A DNA stretch of 64,000 nt. Source: Viridibacillus soli (GTDB lineage: Bacteria > Bacillota > Bacilli > Bacillales_A > Planococcaceae). Positions 29,700-39,763 of the stretch are shown here, one piece after another; position 1 is the stretch's first letter, and each line of letters begins with the position of its first letter. The translations under genes were made by a program, and so were the position numbers. The notes below the pieces were generated by a model, which was given only the letters and a program-made list of their open reading frames with translations, had not been told where the DNA came from and searched no databases. The stretch lies in NCBI RefSeq assembly GCF_016612995.1, contig NZ_JAEOAH010000018.1, positions 1-64,000 on the forward strand. Reading direction: 5' to 3'.

Positions 29700-30128
29700 T
29701 TGTCAGTAGAAATTGGTAGCAAGGTACAAGGTAAGGTTACAGGAATCACAAATTTTGGTGCGTTTGTTGAGTTACCGGATAAGGTGACAGGGCTTGTACA
29801 CATTAGTGAAGTTGCAGAAGCTTACGTAAAAGATATTAATGAACATCTTAAAGTTGGGGATCAAGTAGAAGTGAAGGTCCTAAGCGAAAAAGAAGGAAAA
29901 ATTGCCTTATCTATTAAAAAAGCGATTGATAAGCCTGTTGAAAATACGTCTTCTTATACGAAGCGCCCATATCGCCAGAAGGATAGTCGTCCACGAGGCA
30001 ATTTCCAACCGAAGGAAACCTTCGAAGATAAGATGGCTAAATTTTTAAAATCAAGTGAAGATAACTTATCCACTCTAAAACGCAGTACCGAGTCTAAGCG
30101 TGGTGGAAGAGGCGGACGAAGAGGGTAA
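29700..30128 (+). CDS. yugI: S1-domain RNA-binding protein (YugI / general stress protein 13)
   Basis: The 142-aa product is one S1 RNA-binding domain (4-75: GSKVQGKVTGITNFGAFVEL, VHISEVAEAYVKDI, KVGDQVEVKVLSEKEGKIALSIKKA) followed by a basic Arg/Gly-rich tail ending GGRGGRRG. The family associates with ribosomes or polysomes; its precise role is unclear. TTG 29700 follows AGGAGG with normal spacing. A terminator follows at 30146. Confidence 0.93.
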   Translation: MSVEIGSKVQGKVTGITNFGAFVELPDKVTGLVHISEVAEAYVKDINEHLKVGDQVEVKVLSEKEGKIALSIKKAIDKPVENTSSYTKRPYRQKDSRPRGNFQPKETFEDKMAKFLKSSEDNLSTLKRSTESKRGGRGGRRG

Positions 30129-30145
30129 TTATAGATAGCAGAAGA

Positions 30146-30177
30146 AACGCACATCTTTTAAGATGTGTGTTTCTTTA
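30146..30177 (+). terminator. Terminator after yugI
   Basis: GAAACGCACATCTT pairs with AAGATGTGTGTTTC, then TTTATTTTT. Confidence 0.88.
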
Positions 30178-30312
30178 TTTTTATGGACCATAGTCACCTA
30201 CACTGCTTATACTAGATATCTTATTATGGGTTTTATCTTTGTTCTAGTTGAAATTGCATACATAAATATAAGTAGAAACGGACATCTTATCAACAAGGAG
30301 GTGGACCTTACT

Positions 30313-30561
30313 ATGTCGATAATCGGTGTAGAGCAATCGTTAACGAATGTATCGGAGGCTTTACTTGCAAAGGGTTATGAAGTCGTTGAACTGAAACATG
30401 AAGCGGATGCAACGGGTGTAGATTGTTGTGTCATTACAGGGTTGGACAATAATGCACTCGGTATTCACGATACGTCCATTCAAGGTTCAATCATTGAAGC
30501 GGCTGGCCTATCTGCAAATGAGGTCTGTCGGAAAGTTGAAGAAAAACTTAATCTACATTAA
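30313..30561 (+). CDS. ykuS: YkuS-like protein (UPF0180)
   Basis: The 82-aa product resembles the UPF0180 family: [24 protein letters not shown], the [15 protein letters not shown] core and the ending [11 protein letters not shown]. No function is known. A longer in-frame ORF begins at 30163, but AAGGAGGTGG at 30295-30304 fixes the start at ATG 30313. It converges with the NRPS locus across a shared terminator. Confidence 0.85.
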   Translation: MSIIGVEQSLTNVSEALLAKGYEVVELKHEADATGVDCCVITGLDNNALGIHDTSIQGSIIEAAGLSANEVCRKVEEKLNLH

Positions 30562-30562
30562 T

Positions 30563-30601
30563 AAAACAATGCCAGGTCTAGTATCGACCTGGCTTGTTTT
30601 A
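30563..30601 (+). terminator. Bidirectional terminator between ykuS and the NRPS locus
   Basis: TAAAACAATGCCAGGTC pairs with GACCTGGCTTGTTTTA; A-rich on the left and T-rich on the right, so it can serve both strands. Confidence 0.88.
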
Positions 30602-30632
30602 TTATGCGTATAGTAGCGGTCGCCTACACTAC

Positions 30633-30935
30633 TTAAGTCATTAGAATCAAATAAAGTATATGATCCCAACCAACAGCTTTTGGCTTTCCATAAGCATCTT
30701 TTTTTATAGTTATTTCTTTTTCCCGATTGAAATAATTTTTAAAGCAGTTTTTAATTTGTGTAATGGCAAGTAAAGATCGTAATTGATCTATTCGCTGCTT
30801 ATATTTAAGAATGGATTGTTGTTCATACACAGTACATGTATCTAATAGCATAGTAAAGGTTCGTTCAGAAATAGAAGTGAAATTCATAACAGCTAGGACA
30901 ACTTTATTTGGTTGATCAACCTTTAACACTGCCAT
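30633..30935 (-). pseudogene. N-terminal fragment of an Sfp-type 4'-phosphopantetheinyl transferase
   Basis: The 100-aa ORF starts 7 nt after the NRPS stop. Residues about 43-90 (ILKYKQRIDQLRSLLA, then EITIKKDAYGKPKA) match the first half of Sfp-type enzymes (KxxxxxRSLLG...; YGKPxl). The sequence then leaves the family after VGWD, before the expected NISHS motif, and stops. The magnesium-binding DIE and the WxxKEA motif of the second half are absent from the window, so it cannot be active. It would have served to load the carrier domain of the adjacent NRPS. Confidence 0.75.
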
Positions 30936-30942
30936 TATTTAA

Positions 30943-33900
30943 TCAAACTAAGTCTCGTTTTTTTAAAGCAGGGAAATATCCTACTTCTTTACCATGCTGT
31001 ACAAGCAAAGAAATATAATTTTCTATATCGAGAGACTTCTGACTTGTATACATTTCAGTTTGACTGCAGTCCCAACGGAATAAGGAATCCTTTACACCTT
31101 CACCCTCAAGAATACTTACTGCTAACTGGAGGGTTTCAGTATCCAAACCTTTTTCTGGTAGCAAGAGTTCAGAGAAAGACTTTGTATTAACTAAATCTAT
31201 TTCATAACCTTGTTCTTTAAGGTAAGTGATAAATTGTAAAAAAGGAATAGGTTCGGGATCAACGATGTGGAACGTTCTTCCGATAGCTTTATCCATCGTA
31301 ACTAGTTCAACAACCGATCTGCTAGCAAGATCTACAGGTGTTACATCAATTAAAGCGGTATACTCGGGGATTTTCCCAAGTGTCATGACCGCTTTTAGCA
31401 TGCGATAAAATGCATTGGTTTCAATGTTTTTTTGGAATTTTCCTGTAACCGAATGCCCCGTTATGTTACCCATCCGACAAACTGTAGCTAAAGTTCCTTC
31501 TTCCATAGCCTGATAGACAAGTTTTTCGGCTTCAAATTTGCTGCTAGTATAAACATTTGTAAGGGTATGAGGGAAACTTGTTGGCTTAGTGTTGATAAAT
31601 TCTTCCCACAAATTTGTATGTGCAAGCTCATCAGGTATGCCAATTGTTGAAATAAAAACGAATCGAGCGCTTTTATTTTCTTTAACCAGATTCAGTAAAG
31701 CTTGAGTTCCATTAATATTTACATTATTAAAGTGACTTTCTTCGCCAAAATGCCTTACATCAGCCGCACAATGAATGATCGCATCCAAATTTGTTTCAAG
31801 TTGCTTTCTTGTTTCTAATGTAAGACCTAAAGACTGTTGGGAAAGATCCCCTAGAATTGGAGAAATGCGTGATACCCAAGTTTCTGGAAATTTAGTAAAA
31901 TAATATTTAAGAGTTTCTTCTAAACGTATTTTTGCTTCTTCTAAGCTTTTTGCTCTTGTTAAACAATAAATATGAGATTCCGTATTTTCCAATAGATCAT
32001 ATAAAATATGACTACCTAGGAACCCAGTTGCACCCGTTAAAAGAGTAGTATTTAACTCTGTTTTCATTTCTTGAGTATAGTCAACAAGCGGCTTTGTATA
32101 AAGGGGGTGCTCAATTAAATCGCCCTCTACAATATATCTTTCATCCTGTTCTGTGGCTTCAAAACTAGTTATATGTTCAGCTAGCTTTTCTATCGACCGG
32201 TATTGATAGAAATCTTGAGTGCTTATTTCAGGGAAATGTGGCTTTAACTTAACTAAAACATTTAAAACCTTTAAAGAATTTAATCCGTTTGTAAATAAAT
32301 CTTCCTTGATATGCAGCTTTTCTACTTGTAATTCATTGCATACAGCTTGTGCTAATATTCTCTCTATATCATTTCTGGGCTCGATGATATCAGCAGAAAG
32401 GAGTTCTTGATAATCAATTGTTTCTAGGGATTTCCTATCAATTTTCCCAGTTGGTGCAATAGGCATTTCATCCAACTGAATAAAGTAACTAGGAATCATA
32501 TAATCTGGTAGTGTACCTTTTATTTCTTGATAGATTTCACTTTTTTCAATAGTTTTATTTGATTTCCCAGTATAAAACGCAAATAATTCCTTTTCAAAGT
32601 TCTTCACTTCTCTTGGAATAACGGCAACCTCTTTCAAAAGCGCTATTTTTAGCATTTTATCTTCTATTTCACCAATTTCAACTCTATGCCCCCTAATTTT
32701 TACTTGGTGATCATTTCTGCCTATGAATTCTACATTGCCATTTTCTAATAACCTAACAATATCGCCTGTTTTATATAGCCTTGTATCTTTCTTTGTAGGA
32801 TGATCAATAAAGGCTTCAGCTGTTTTTTCGGTTTTATTTAGATAACCAGCTGATAACCCAGGCCCCTCAATTAAAAGTTCACCAGGTTCAGTAATCTCAC
32901 AAAACATACCCTTTTCATTGACGATATAAAAGTTGAAACCTCGAATAGGTTTTCCTATCGGTACATTTGCCATTCCCTCCGGCCATTTACCATTAATATC
33001 ATAGAACGACGCCATTACAGTCGTTTCAGTTGGTCCATAAAAATTGCTCAATTTTATAGAATAACCGAATTTTTTTTGCCACAGCCGAACCATTTCTCCA
33101 GTTAAGGCTTCACCAGCTAATGCGATTACCCTTAAAGAAGCTAGCTTTGATAGATCCTGTTCGTTCAGTAAAATTGTCATATTACGAAAATATGCAGTTG
33201 GTAAAATCATATTAGTGATTTTTTGAAAACAGATTTCCTCAATTAATTGATTAGGGTCTTTCCGAGCTTCTTCGGATAGAATATGTAATCTAACTCCGTT
33301 TAACAGTGCTTGGAAAATATCAATTATCGATGCATCAAAGCTAAAGGAAGCAAATTCAGAAATTACCGTTTCATTATCAAACTGATAATGATTGCCCAAC
33401 CACTCCGCTAAATTAAGAACACCTTTATGCGTAATTAAAGTTCCCTTAGGATTCCCGGTAGACCCCGAAGTATAAATGACATAAGCTAAATCTGATGAAG
33501 TAAGTTCCTTACATTGAATGTTATGATCATAAAACCCAATCTTATCTACAATATAGATATTCTGGTAAACTCCGATTTCCTCCAATTTCCCTTGATGGAG
33601 TGAATTTGTTATCACAAGCTTACAAGATGTGTCATTAATCATATAGCCAATTCTTTCATCTGGATATGTAGGATCAATAGGGACATAGACACCGCCGGAT
33701 TTCATAATACCTAATAGACTAATTATTGCTTCAATACTTCGGTTTAGAAAGACACCTACAAAGTCTCCTTTTTTAATTCCCTGTTCTAAAAGTTTGCGTG
33801 CAACTTCATTCGACATTTTGTTTATATCATTAAATGTAAATGATTGATTATTCATAGATATAGCTAAATGTTCTGGTGCATTACTTACAATCTCATAAAA

Positions 33901-33957
33901 TTTGTCGATAATAGTCGTAATTACGTCTGATTTTTTCGTTACAAACTGTTTGCTCAT
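30943..33957 (-). CDS. Single-module NRPS with A-T-R domains
   Basis: The 1004-aa protein has an adenylation domain (about 15-500: YVIYTSGSTGNPKG, FSFDASIIDIFQ, NFYGPTETTV, LYKTGDIVR, PTGKIDRKSL), a carrier domain (about 520-595; FTNGLNSLKVL with the arm-bearing Ser561) and a thioester reductase domain (about 635-1004; TGATGFLGSH, and catalytic Tyr803-Lys807 in VYTSSKFEAEK). It would activate one amino or related acid, tether it, and release it reductively as an aldehyde or alcohol, like Lys2- or CAR-type enzymes. By eye the A-domain code is D-A-I-A-A-A-F-V-M-K, which I cannot assign. There is no condensation domain. It stands alone on the minus strand, followed by the broken activator gene. 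Confidence 0.88.
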   Translation of the reverse strand: MSKQFVTKKSDVITTIIDKFYEIVSNAPEHLAISMNNQSFTFNDINKMSNEVARKLLEQGIKKGDFVGVFLNRSIEAIISLLGIMKSGGVYVPIDPTYPDERIGYMINDTSCKLVITNSLHQGKLEEIGVYQNIYIVDKIGFYDHNIQCKELTSSDLAYVIYTSGSTGNPKGTLITHKGVLNLAEWLGNHYQFDNETVISEFASFSFDASIIDIFQALLNGVRLHILSEEARKDPNQLIEEICFQKITNMILPTAYFRNMTILLNEQDLSKLASLRVIALAGEALTGEMVRLWQKKFGYSIKLSNFYGPTETTVMASFYDINGKWPEGMANVPIGKPIRGFNFYIVNEKGMFCEITEPGELLIEGPGLSAGYLNKTEKTAEAFIDHPTKKDTRLYKTGDIVRLLENGNVEFIGRNDHQVKIRGHRVEIGEIEDKMLKIALLKEVAVIPREVKNFEKELFAFYTGKSNKTIEKSEIYQEIKGTLPDYMIPSYFIQLDEMPIAPTGKIDRKSLETIDYQELLSADIIEPRNDIERILAQAVCNELQVEKLHIKEDLFTNGLNSLKVLNVLVKLKPHFPEISTQDFYQYRSIEKLAEHITSFEATEQDERYIVEGDLIEHPLYTKPLVDYTQEMKTELNTTLLTGATGFLGSHILYDLLENTESHIYCLTRAKSLEEAKIRLEETLKYYFTKFPETWVSRISPILGDLSQQSLGLTLETRKQLETNLDAIIHCAADVRHFGEESHFNNVNINGTQALLNLVKENKSARFVFISTIGIPDELAHTNLWEEFINTKPTSFPHTLTNVYTSSKFEAEKLVYQAMEEGTLATVCRMGNITGHSVTGKFQKNIETNAFYRMLKAVMTLGKIPEYTALIDVTPVDLASRSVVELVTMDKAIGRTFHIVDPEPIPFLQFITYLKEQGYEIDLVNTKSFSELLLPEKGLDTETLQLAVSILEGEGVKDSLFRWDCSQTEMYTSQKSLDIENYISLLVQHGKEVGYFPALKKRDLV

Positions 33958-34087
33958 ATTGTCACCCTTATGTATTTTTGACTTTGTACAGTATCTATAT
34001 TACATTATAAAAAGGAAAAATTCGACATAATTATAGATTATAAGGTCTAATTTTCCATAGGTAATTTAAATTAAGGAGAATAAGTGC

Positions 34088-35830
34088 ATGCAAAGAAGAA
34101 AATCATTTATTTTTAGAAATATTTTTATTTCTGTAGTAATCTCACTATTTATTGCTGTTGCCATCAGCTTGTCTAGCTATCTAGTAATCTCAGATATCTT
34201 AAAAGATGATATTAACAAAGAAGCTAGTAACATTATTAATTCACGGGCCGCAGAATTGGATATTGCTACAGTGAAGAAAGCTATGAAGGAGGATTATGAT
34301 TCCCCAAATCAACAAGAGTTAATTACTTTTTTTGATAATATCACTAAGGCCAACAACAAAGTTGCTCAAGCTTATATTTTTAGTTCAGAGATTGTTGATG
34401 GAAATAAGACACCGCTAATTAGCTCCCCAACACCGATAGTCGAGGCATTAAAAGAAGAGGGAATTGAAATAGGTGATCCATATCCACAGCCAGATCGTAT
34501 TATTAAAGCTATTAAGAAAATGAAAGAAACGAAAACAACAGTTGCGTCTGATATTTATAGCGATGATATAGGCTCTTGGATTACAGAATTATATCCACTA
34601 AAAGATGAAAACGGTAAAATCTTTGCTTACTTTGGGATTGATGTAAATGCCGATTTGTTTCATGAGAGCCAAGTTAAATTATTGAAAATGACCTTATTTG
34701 TTCTTCTTCCTGCTTTAATTTTAATCATTATTTTTCAAGTTTTTTATACTAGAAAATCCTTCAAGCCAATGAAAGAACTCATTAGAGGATTACATGAAGT
34801 TGGTAACGGTAATCTTAATGTAAACCTAAATGTAGAGAAGGATGACGAATTCGGACAAATCGTTGCACTTTTTAATAAAGTAATTAATAACATGAAACAA
34901 CTGATTTATAAAGTTAAGGAAACTTCAGCTGAAATAAATCAAGCATCCTCCATTCTACGTCAAGGTGCAGAACAGACTGAAAAGGATTCTGTACAAATTA
35001 CTCGTGATATCCAGGATATGAATGGTGGAATGAATACTCAGAAGGAATCTATTTCTCATACTGTACTAGCTATAGAAGAAGTAGCCTCTGCGATTCAAGT
35101 AATTGCAGGTAATTCATTAGATGTTAGTAATTCTTCAATAGAAATGGACGAAATATCTCGAGAAGGATTCAATTCCATTAATAGTCTAATTGAACAAATG
35201 GGTACAATTAATCTATCATTTAATAACACAACAAACGCAATCACACAACTAAAGGAACGTTCTCAATCCATTCAAGATTTCCTTACGATTATCAGCTCGA
35301 TTGCAGATCAAACAAATTTGCTTGCCTTAAATGCTGCAATTGAAGCAGCAAGAGCAGGTGAAGCTGGAAAAGGATTTTCTGTTGTAGCGGCAGAGGTTAA
35401 GAAATTAGCCGAAGAATCAAGAGACTCTACAGATATGATTGCCAACATTATTAAAGAAATACAAACCGATACGGATAATGCTGTTAATCTGATTAGCCTA
35501 GGAAATAAGGAAATTACCCAAGGTGTTAGTATTGCTCAAGATACCGAAACAATCTTTGGTAAAATTCAAACATTCACAAATCAAGTGGCAAATAATATAA
35601 CTGAAGTATCAGCATCTGCTCAAGAAATTTCTGCAAATACTGAAGAAATTACAGCTACATCTCAGCAGTTAGAAAATATTTCAACAACAAATACTACTAT
35701 TACTGGTTCTATTAATAGAAAAATTCAAGAGCAAGAAGGTAACGTAAATAATATTTTTAATGCTTCTAACCAACTATATCAACTTTCTGACGAGTTAGAA
35801 AAATTAGTGGAAATATTTAAAGTAAAATGA
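34088..35830 (+). CDS. Transmembrane methyl-accepting chemotaxis receptor
   Basis: The 580-aa product has a membrane segment at about 12-35, an extracellular ligand domain of about 165 residues with a Cache-like look ([23 protein letters not shown]), a second membrane segment (about 201-219), a HAMP domain (222-275) and an MCP signalling domain with tip [20 protein letters not shown] (near 413). AAGGAG precedes ATG 34088. It diverges from the NRPS gene. Its ligand cannot be told from the sequence. Confidence 0.93.
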   Translation: MQRRKSFIFRNIFISVVISLFIAVAISLSSYLVISDILKDDINKEASNIINSRAAELDIATVKKAMKEDYDSPNQQELITFFDNITKANNKVAQAYIFSSEIVDGNKTPLISSPTPIVEALKEEGIEIGDPYPQPDRIIKAIKKMKETKTTVASDIYSDDIGSWITELYPLKDENGKIFAYFGIDVNADLFHESQVKLLKMTLFVLLPALILIIIFQVFYTRKSFKPMKELIRGLHEVGNGNLNVNLNVEKDDEFGQIVALFNKVINNMKQLIYKVKETSAEINQASSILRQGAEQTEKDSVQITRDIQDMNGGMNTQKESISHTVLAIEEVASAIQVIAGNSLDVSNSSIEMDEISREGFNSINSLIEQMGTINLSFNNTTNAITQLKERSQSIQDFLTIISSIADQTNLLALNAAIEAARAGEAGKGFSVVAAEVKKLAEESRDSTDMIANIIKEIQTDTDNAVNLISLGNKEITQGVSIAQDTETIFGKIQTFTNQVANNITEVSASAQEISANTEEITATSQQLENISTTNTTITGSINRKIQEQEGNVNNIFNASNQLYQLSDELEKLVEIFKVK

Positions 35831-36301
35831 TGGGTTAATTTCATAATTCTGAGACTAGTCATATCAATGACCTTCACTATTGGGTTATTTTCATGAAAAG
35901 AAAGTAGCATCCGAAGAGGTTGTTGCGTAGCTTACATTGGCAGACTAGGATAAAAGAAAGGGACTACCCGCAAAAGTCAGTTTTCAATGACAATTGCGGG
36001 TAGTCTCTTTTGCGATAAGGGATGTATAAAAAACTCAGTTCCTATTGGAATAATACTTGCTAATTCTTCATCATCATTATTATTCATACGAATACAACTG
36101 TGTCATACAGCTTTAAATTGGTCATTTAGTAAGATTAAACATGCTTTCATCAGTGGAGTTCAAGCCTACCGTGTTTTAATGAATTTTAGTTTAAGTTACC
36201 ATTAGCTACTTGTCAGATTTCCTTAAGGAAGAAACGCTGACAATGAATTAGTATGGGGTATCATTATTGCTCTAACTTCATACTATGTTATAAAACAATC
36301 C
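35831..36301. other. Gap between the MCP and prkA
   Basis: Holds the terminator at 35962. An ORF at 35987-36205 begins inside that hairpin and has no ribosome binding site. No promoter for prkA could be named with confidence; in B. subtilis prkA is expressed in the mother cell. Confidence 0.5.
35962..36012 (+). terminator. Terminator after the transmembrane MCP
   Basis: GACTACCCGCAA (35962-35973) and TTGCGGGTAGTC (35994-36005) form a perfect 12-bp stem with an inner GTCA/TGAC, then TCTTTT. It lies about 130 nt after the gene. Confidence 0.88.
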
Positions 36302-38215
36302 ATGGATGGAGGGAAGACGATAGACATTTTAAGTAAGTTTAAGAGTTATCGTGAAGAAGAAAACAAACTGAAGTGGGAAGGCACGTTTGCGGATTACTTA
36401 AGCATATTAAAGGAAAGACCGGAAGTTGCTCAAACAGCCCATTCACGTGTGTACAATATGATTAAAAGTTCTGGATTAGAGGAAAGAGACGGACAAAAAT
36501 TGTATCAGTTTTTTGGACAAGAAATTTTCGGACTTGAGACAGCAATTGAGAGACTGGTGGAGGAATACTTTCATCCTGCAGCAAGAAGATTAGATGTCCG
36601 AAAACGGATTTTACTATTGATGGGACCCGTAAGTGGGGGGAAATCGACGATTGTGACATTGCTGAAACGGGGGATTGAGCAATATTCACGGACAGACGAA
36701 GGAGCAGTTTACGCCATAAAAGGATGTCCGATGCATGAAGATCCACTCCATCTTATTCCACATCATTTGCGTAATGATTTTAATGAAGAGTATGGTTTGA
36801 GGATAGAGGGTAATTTATCGCCTTTAAACACGATGAGGCTTGAAAAGGAATATGACGGACATATTGAAAATGTTTTAATCGAGCGTATTACCTTTTCCGA
36901 AGATAAACGTGTTGGAATTGGGACATTTACACCTTCTGATCCGAAATCACAAGACATTGCAGATTTAACTGGTAGCATTGATTTTTCAACGATTGCGGAA
37001 TTTGGTTCTGAATCAGATCCTCGTGCTTATCGTTTTGATGGGGAACTAAACAAGGCAAATCGAGGCATGATGGAATTTCAAGAAATGCTTAAATTAGATG
37101 AAAAATTTCTATGGAATTTATTATCCTTAACGCAAGAAGGAAATTTTAAAGCAGGTAGATTTGCATTAATTAGTGCTGACGAGTTAATTGTTGCCCATAC
37201 GAACGAAACTGAATATCGATCTTTTATTTCAAATAAAAAGAACGAGGCACTTCACTCAAGAATTATCGTGATGCCTATTCCTTATAATTTAAAAGTAAGT
37301 CAGGAAGAACGAATCTACGAAAAAATGATTAAAGAAAGCGACATATCGCATGTTCATATTGCCCCTCATGCATTAAAAGCCGCTGCAATCTTTTCCGTCT
37401 TAACAAGGCTTGAATTACCGAAAAAACAAGGTGTTGACCTTGTGAAAAAAATGCGTCTGTACGACGGAGAAAGTGTAGAAGGATATAACGTAGTTGACGT
37501 AGAGGAATTGAAAAAAGAGTATCCGAACGAAGGTATGAATGGTATTGACCCACGTTATATCATTAATAGAATTTCTTCTGCCATCATTCGAAAAGAAGTA
37601 CCATCTATTAATGCATTAGACGTATTACGTTCTCTTAAAGATGGACTTGACCAACATCCTTCGATTACTCAAGAAGATCGGGAAAAATACATGAATTATA
37701 TTGCAGTTGCTAGAAGAGAATACGATGAAATGGCTAAGAATGAAGTTCAAAAAGCATTTGTGTATTCGTATGAAGAGTCCGCAAAAACATTAATGAATAA
37801 TTACCTCGATAATGTTGAGGCTTTTTGTAATAAAAATAAAATTCGAGATATGCTTACTGGAGAAGAAATGAATCCAGATGAAAAGCTGATGAGATCCATA
37901 GAAGAGCAAATTGGCATTTCAGAAAATGCGAAAAAGCCATTTAGAGAGGAAATTTTAATCCGCATTTCGGCATATGCAAGAAAAGGAAAAAGATTTGAAT
38001 ACCATTCTCATGAAAGGTTACGGGAAGCAATTCAAAAGAAATTGTTCGCTGATTTAAAAGATGTTGTGAAAATTACAACATCTTCTAAAATGCCAGATGA
38101 GTCTCAGCTTAAAAAGATTAACGATGTTGTCGCAAGGCTTATAGATGAACATGGATATAATTCAACTTCAGCAAATGAATTATTACAATACGTAGGTAGC
38201 TTGCTGAATCGTTAA
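36302..38215 (+). CDS. prkA: PrkA, AAA+ serine protein kinase/protease of sporulation
   Basis: PrkA works in the mother cell in early sporulation; it was described as a Ser kinase and later as an ATP-dependent protease. The 637-aa product has the N-terminal LKWEGTFADYL (near 19), P-loop GPVSGGKST (near 107), and the C-terminal PrkA domain with GVDLVKKMRLYDGE and related segments. The start is odd: B. subtilis PrkA begins at MDIL, and here the matching codon is ATA at 36320, six nt after a perfect GGAGGG. The ATG at 36302 is in frame but lies before that Shine-Dalgarno. I give the ORF from 36302 for lack of a standard start. yhbH and spoVR follow. Confidence 0.93.
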   Translation: MDGGKTIDILSKFKSYREEENKLKWEGTFADYLSILKERPEVAQTAHSRVYNMIKSSGLEERDGQKLYQFFGQEIFGLETAIERLVEEYFHPAARRLDVRKRILLLMGPVSGGKSTIVTLLKRGIEQYSRTDEGAVYAIKGCPMHEDPLHLIPHHLRNDFNEEYGLRIEGNLSPLNTMRLEKEYDGHIENVLIERITFSEDKRVGIGTFTPSDPKSQDIADLTGSIDFSTIAEFGSESDPRAYRFDGELNKANRGMMEFQEMLKLDEKFLWNLLSLTQEGNFKAGRFALISADELIVAHTNETEYRSFISNKKNEALHSRIIVMPIPYNLKVSQEERIYEKMIKESDISHVHIAPHALKAAAIFSVLTRLELPKKQGVDLVKKMRLYDGESVEGYNVVDVEELKKEYPNEGMNGIDPRYIINRISSAIIRKEVPSINALDVLRSLKDGLDQHPSITQEDREKYMNYIAVARREYDEMAKNEVQKAFVYSYEESAKTLMNNYLDNVEAFCNKNKIRDMLTGEEMNPDEKLMRSIEEQIGISENAKKPFREEILIRISAYARKGKRFEYHSHERLREAIQKKLFADLKDVVKITTSSKMPDESQLKKINDVVARLIDEHGYNSTSANELLQYVGSLLNR

Positions 38216-38537
38216 TGATAAGAAAAATGCTAAAGTGCCCTTTTAACTTCCAGCTAGACATCTACAATATACTTTCTTGTTTTTTTCATAAGGGTGTCCA
38301 AATAATCTTTAGGGCACTCTTTTTTATTTCCAATGAAAAGTCAAATAATTCGCATAATTAACATAGTATAAGAAAAATGGATTTCTCCCCTACGTAGTTT
38401 CACATCAGGTGGAGAACTTTCTAAGAGTCGTACTTAACGATTCAAAATCTAGACACAATGTTTTTTGCGACGACGGTGAAACGTCAGTCGTAAATAGGCT
38501 AAGGCGAATTTGATTTTATAGATGGGTGAGGATAAAA
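38216..38537. other. prkA-yhbH intergenic region
   Basis: Contains a long-loop hairpin in which AGTGCCCT (38234-38241) pairs with AGGGCACT (38311-38318), followed by CTTTTTTA, probably a terminator. yhbH must then have its own promoter, which I cannot identify. ACGACGGTGAAACGTCAGTCG-type inverted sequence lies near 38470. Confidence 0.5.
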
Positions 38538-39701
38538 ATGACCGAAAATCATAATAAACGTTTTGTCATCTCTCAGGAAAATTGGTCTCTCCATCGTAAA
38601 GGGTACCAGGATCAACAACGTCATATGGAAAAAGTAAAAGATGCTATTAAGAACAATTTACCAGATTTAGTGAGCGAAGAAAGCATTATTATGTCCAATG
38701 GTCGCAAGGCAATTAAAATCCCTATACGATCTTTAGATGAATATAAAATTCGTTACAACAATGATAATTCAAAGCATGTTGGCCAAGGACAAGGTGACAG
38801 TAAGGTAGGAGATGTAGTAGCCCGCGACTCAAGTCCTGGGGATCAAGGTGTAGGAAGAGGTAAAGGTAAAGAAGCTGGTGACAAGCCTGGTGAAGATTAC
38901 TATGAGGCAGAAATTAGTCTTGAAGAAATAGAGAAAGCCTTATTTAAAGAGTTAGAGTTACCCAATTTACAACAGAAAGAAATGGCAGATATCGCAACAG
39001 AAAAAATTGAGTTTAACGATATACGAAGAAAAGGTCTTATGGGCAATATCGATAAGAAGCGAACAATCCTAAATGCTATTAAACGCAATGCCATAAAAGG
39101 AAAAGCAGAGATTACACCCATCCATAATGACGATTTACGATTTAAAACGTGGGATGAGGTGACGAAACCGGAATCGAAGGCAGTAGTTCTTGCTATGATG
39201 GATACAAGTGGTTCAATGGGGAAATTTGAAAAGTATTGTGCAAGAAGCTTTTTCTTTTGGATGACAAGATTTTTACGCTCTAAGTATGAAACGGTTGAAA
39301 TTGAATTTATTGCTCACCATACGGCAGCAAAAGTTGTGTCAGAGGAAGAATTTTTCACAAAAGGAGAGAGCGGAGGAACGCTTTGTTCATCTGCCTATTT
39401 AAAAGCATTAGAACTTATTAAGCAGAAATATAATCCAGTCAGATATAATATTTATCCTGTTCATTTTTCAGATGGAGAAAACATGACAACGGACAATGAG
39501 GTATGCTTGAAATTGGTTCAGGAATTAATGGAGATATCCAGTATGTTCGGATATGGAGAAGTAAATGAACATAATCGTTTTTCCACATTAATGTATAATT
39601 ATAAAAAAATTGAGAACCCGAAGTTTCGCCACTATGTTTTGAGATATAAAAGTGACGTTTATGAAGCATTAAAAAGCTTTTTCCAAAAAGTAGAGTCTTA
39701 A
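38538..39701 (+). CDS. yhbH: YhbH, sporulation-associated VWA-type protein
   Basis: The 387-aa product is very close to B. subtilis YhbH over its whole length (opening [21 protein letters not shown] in two blocks, then [20 protein letters not shown]). A glycine-rich linker (about 85-120) precedes a von Willebrand A-like region with the metal-site motif MMDTSGSMG (near 224). A GTG at 38526 is in frame, but the homologue start and GAGG spacing favour ATG 38538. It lies between prkA and spoVR, as in many bacteria (yeaG-yeaH-ycgB in E. coli), which suggests the three proteins cooperate. Confidence 0.95.
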   Translation: MTENHNKRFVISQENWSLHRKGYQDQQRHMEKVKDAIKNNLPDLVSEESIIMSNGRKAIKIPIRSLDEYKIRYNNDNSKHVGQGQGDSKVGDVVARDSSPGDQGVGRGKGKEAGDKPGEDYYEAEISLEEIEKALFKELELPNLQQKEMADIATEKIEFNDIRRKGLMGNIDKKRTILNAIKRNAIKGKAEITPIHNDDLRFKTWDEVTKPESKAVVLAMMDTSGSMGKFEKYCARSFFFWMTRFLRSKYETVEIEFIAHHTAAKVVSEEEFFTKGESGGTLCSSAYLKALELIKQKYNPVRYNIYPVHFSDGENMTTDNEVCLKLVQELMEISSMFGYGEVNEHNRFSTLMYNYKKIENPKFRHYVLRYKSDVYEALKSFFQKVES

Positions 39702-39763
39702 GTTGGAGAAGGATGGTGCCAAGCACTCATTCCCTAATAATATACACGGAGGGATGTAGATAA

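Noticed and set aside
35987-36205. 72-codon ORF before prkA
   Set aside because: Begins inside the right half of a terminator hairpin and has no Shine-Dalgarno or recognisable domain.
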